Shown: positions 63,224 through 64,000 of the stretch, one piece after another | Position numbering within the stretch: the stretch's first letter is position 1 | Layout of the letters: each line of letters begins with the position of its first letter | DNA from: Pseudooceanicola atlanticus | GTDB lineage: Bacteria; Pseudomonadota; Alphaproteobacteria; Rhodobacterales; Rhodobacteraceae | DNA length: 64,000 nt | NCBI RefSeq assembly: GCF_000768315.1 | Contig: NZ_AQQX01000007.1 | Coordinates: forward strand, 1 to 64,000 | Reading direction: 5' to 3' | The notes under the pieces: model-generated | Told to the model about the DNA's origin: nothing | The model's database searches: none | What the model saw: the letters and a program-made list of their open reading frames with translations, nothing else | Made by a program: the position numbers and the translations under genes

Positions 63224-64000
63224 GCCGTTCTGGGGTGCGCGCGAAGGCGGAGAACCTCGCCCACGAGGATCGCGATGACGAGGCCGAAGCCGATCACGTC
63301 GATCTCTGTCCCGCGGGCCAGGCAGAGGGCGGCGGCCAGGATATAGGCTCCGCGCCAGACCGGTTGCAGGCGTGCGACCCCGAACCCGGCCAGTGCTGCG
63401 GACAGCGCCCAGGTGATGCAGATGATCCGCAGCAGGCCGATGGTGAAATCGGCAATGTCGAAATTCTCGATCAACAGCAACGACGGGTTCAGCACGAAGA
63501 GGAACGGCACGATGAAACCGACGATGGTCAGCCGCAGGGCCACCACGCCGATCCTCATCGGGTTCGCGTCGGCGATCGGGGCGGCGGCGAAGGCGGCTAG
63601 CGCCACTGGCGGGGTGATCGCCGACAGCACCGCGTAATACAGCACGAACATGTGCACGGCGATGCGCGGGGCCCCCATGGCCGACAGGGCCGGGCCCATC
63701 ACCAGCACGATGATCAGGTAGGCGGGCAGGGTGGGCATCCCCATGCCAAGCGCCAGGCAGGCCAGCGCCGTCAGGATCAGCGACAGGAACAGGTTCTGCG
63801 ACCCGAGCGATCCGACCGCCTGGGCGAAGTTCAGGCCCAGCCCGGTCAGGTTCATGCCCGCCACGACGATGCCGATGGCCCCGACGGCGATCATGATCCG
63901 CGCGCCCGAAATGCCGCCCTTGGCCAGCGCCTCGACCAGGCGCCAGGGGTTCTTCCGCACCTCGGGGTTGAGAAAGCCAAGCGCCAGCGCCGTGACCGTC
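63220..64000 (-). CDS. TRAP transporter fused permease (TAXI type), partial
   Basis: The C-terminal 259 residues of a fused 4TM/12TM-type TRAP permease; the frame stays open to the window edge, so the start is outside. It has NLFLSLILTALACLALGMGMPTLPAYLI and PPVALAAFAAAPIADANPMRIGVVALRLTIVGFIVPF, typical of the DctM half, and about seven hydrophobic helices. It serves the TAXI receptor downstream. No truncation beyond the window end is implied. Confidence 0.9.
   Translation of the reverse strand, partial: TVTALALGFLNPEVRKNPWRLVEALAKGGISGARIMIAVGAIGIVVAGMNLTGLGLNFAQAVGSLGSQNLFLSLILTALACLALGMGMPTLPAYLIIVLVMGPALSAMGAPRIAVHMFVLYYAVLSAITPPVALAAFAAAPIADANPMRIGVVALRLTIVGFIVPFLFVLNPSLLLIENFDIADFTIGLLRIICITWALSAALAGFGVARLQPVWRGAYILAAALCLARGTEIDVIGFGLVIAILVGEVLRLRAHPRTA

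Overview
The window looks like a chromosome segment of a marine Roseobacter-group alphaproteobacterium (Rhodobacteraceae). GC is high throughout, genes are packed with ATGA/GTGA stop-start overlaps, gene families are typical of that group (divergent polysaccharide deacetylase, TAXI and DctPQM TRAP systems, GbpR/ChvE-GguABC), and the trpD-trpC-moaC-moeA order is one I associate with it. The species assignment is inference. No rRNA, tRNA, CRISPR array or transposase was seen.

Layout. (1) 1-733: one small orphan gene and non-coding sequence of visibly lower GC. (2) 734-5098, minus: trpD-ung-trpC-moaC-moeA, joining tryptophan synthesis, molybdenum cofactor synthesis and uracil repair. (3) 5452-9792, plus: a periplasmic divergent polysaccharide deacetylase, a beta-hydroxyacid dehydrogenase and guaB. 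(4) 9835-16430: a GlxA-type AraC regulator divergent from an isochorismatase-like hydrolase, then a LysR regulator, amidase, degenerate amidohydrolase and acyl-CoA ligase, all on minus. (5) 16749-27205: two paralogous polyamine/amino-compound ABC importers in mirror image, meeting tail to tail at a FAD oxidoreductase and a class III aminotransferase whose stop codons overlap. (6) 27533-40357: a block built on D-amino-acid-type chemistry. It holds a ThDP 2-oxo-acid decarboxylase-like enzyme, two DauA-like FAD dehydrogenases, two M81 (MlrC-like) metallopeptidases, an N-acyl-D-amino-acid deacylase-like amidohydrolase, a TRAP importer, a COG0523 metal-chaperone GTPase and an XRE-cupin regulator. 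(7) 40385-58638: gbpR, then a long plus-strand sugar region with two ABC importers (ChvE-GguAB and YtfQRT-YjfF) and a complete oxidative route for L-arabinose and D-galactose. (8) 58802-64000, minus: a TAXI-TRAP importer, a DUF1254 protein and an ADP-forming acyl-CoA synthetase.

How the genes work together. In (7), GalM, the Gfo/Idh/MocA dehydrogenase, the SMP-30 lactonase and the IlvD-type dehydratase can act on both sugars. C5 then leaves through GguC and the semialdehyde dehydrogenase to 2-oxoglutarate, and C6 leaves through DgoK and DgoA to pyruvate and glyceraldehyde-3-phosphate. In (6), my inferred pathway is TRAP uptake, amide or peptide hydrolysis by the M81 and deacylase enzymes, oxidation by the DauA-like dehydrogenases, and decarboxylation by the ThDP enzyme, with COG0523 supplying metal to the hydrolases. 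I consider (6) the best candidate for an undescribed system.

A recurring feature is a strong hairpin directly after each ABC binding-protein gene and before the rest of its operon, seen in all four ABC systems here.
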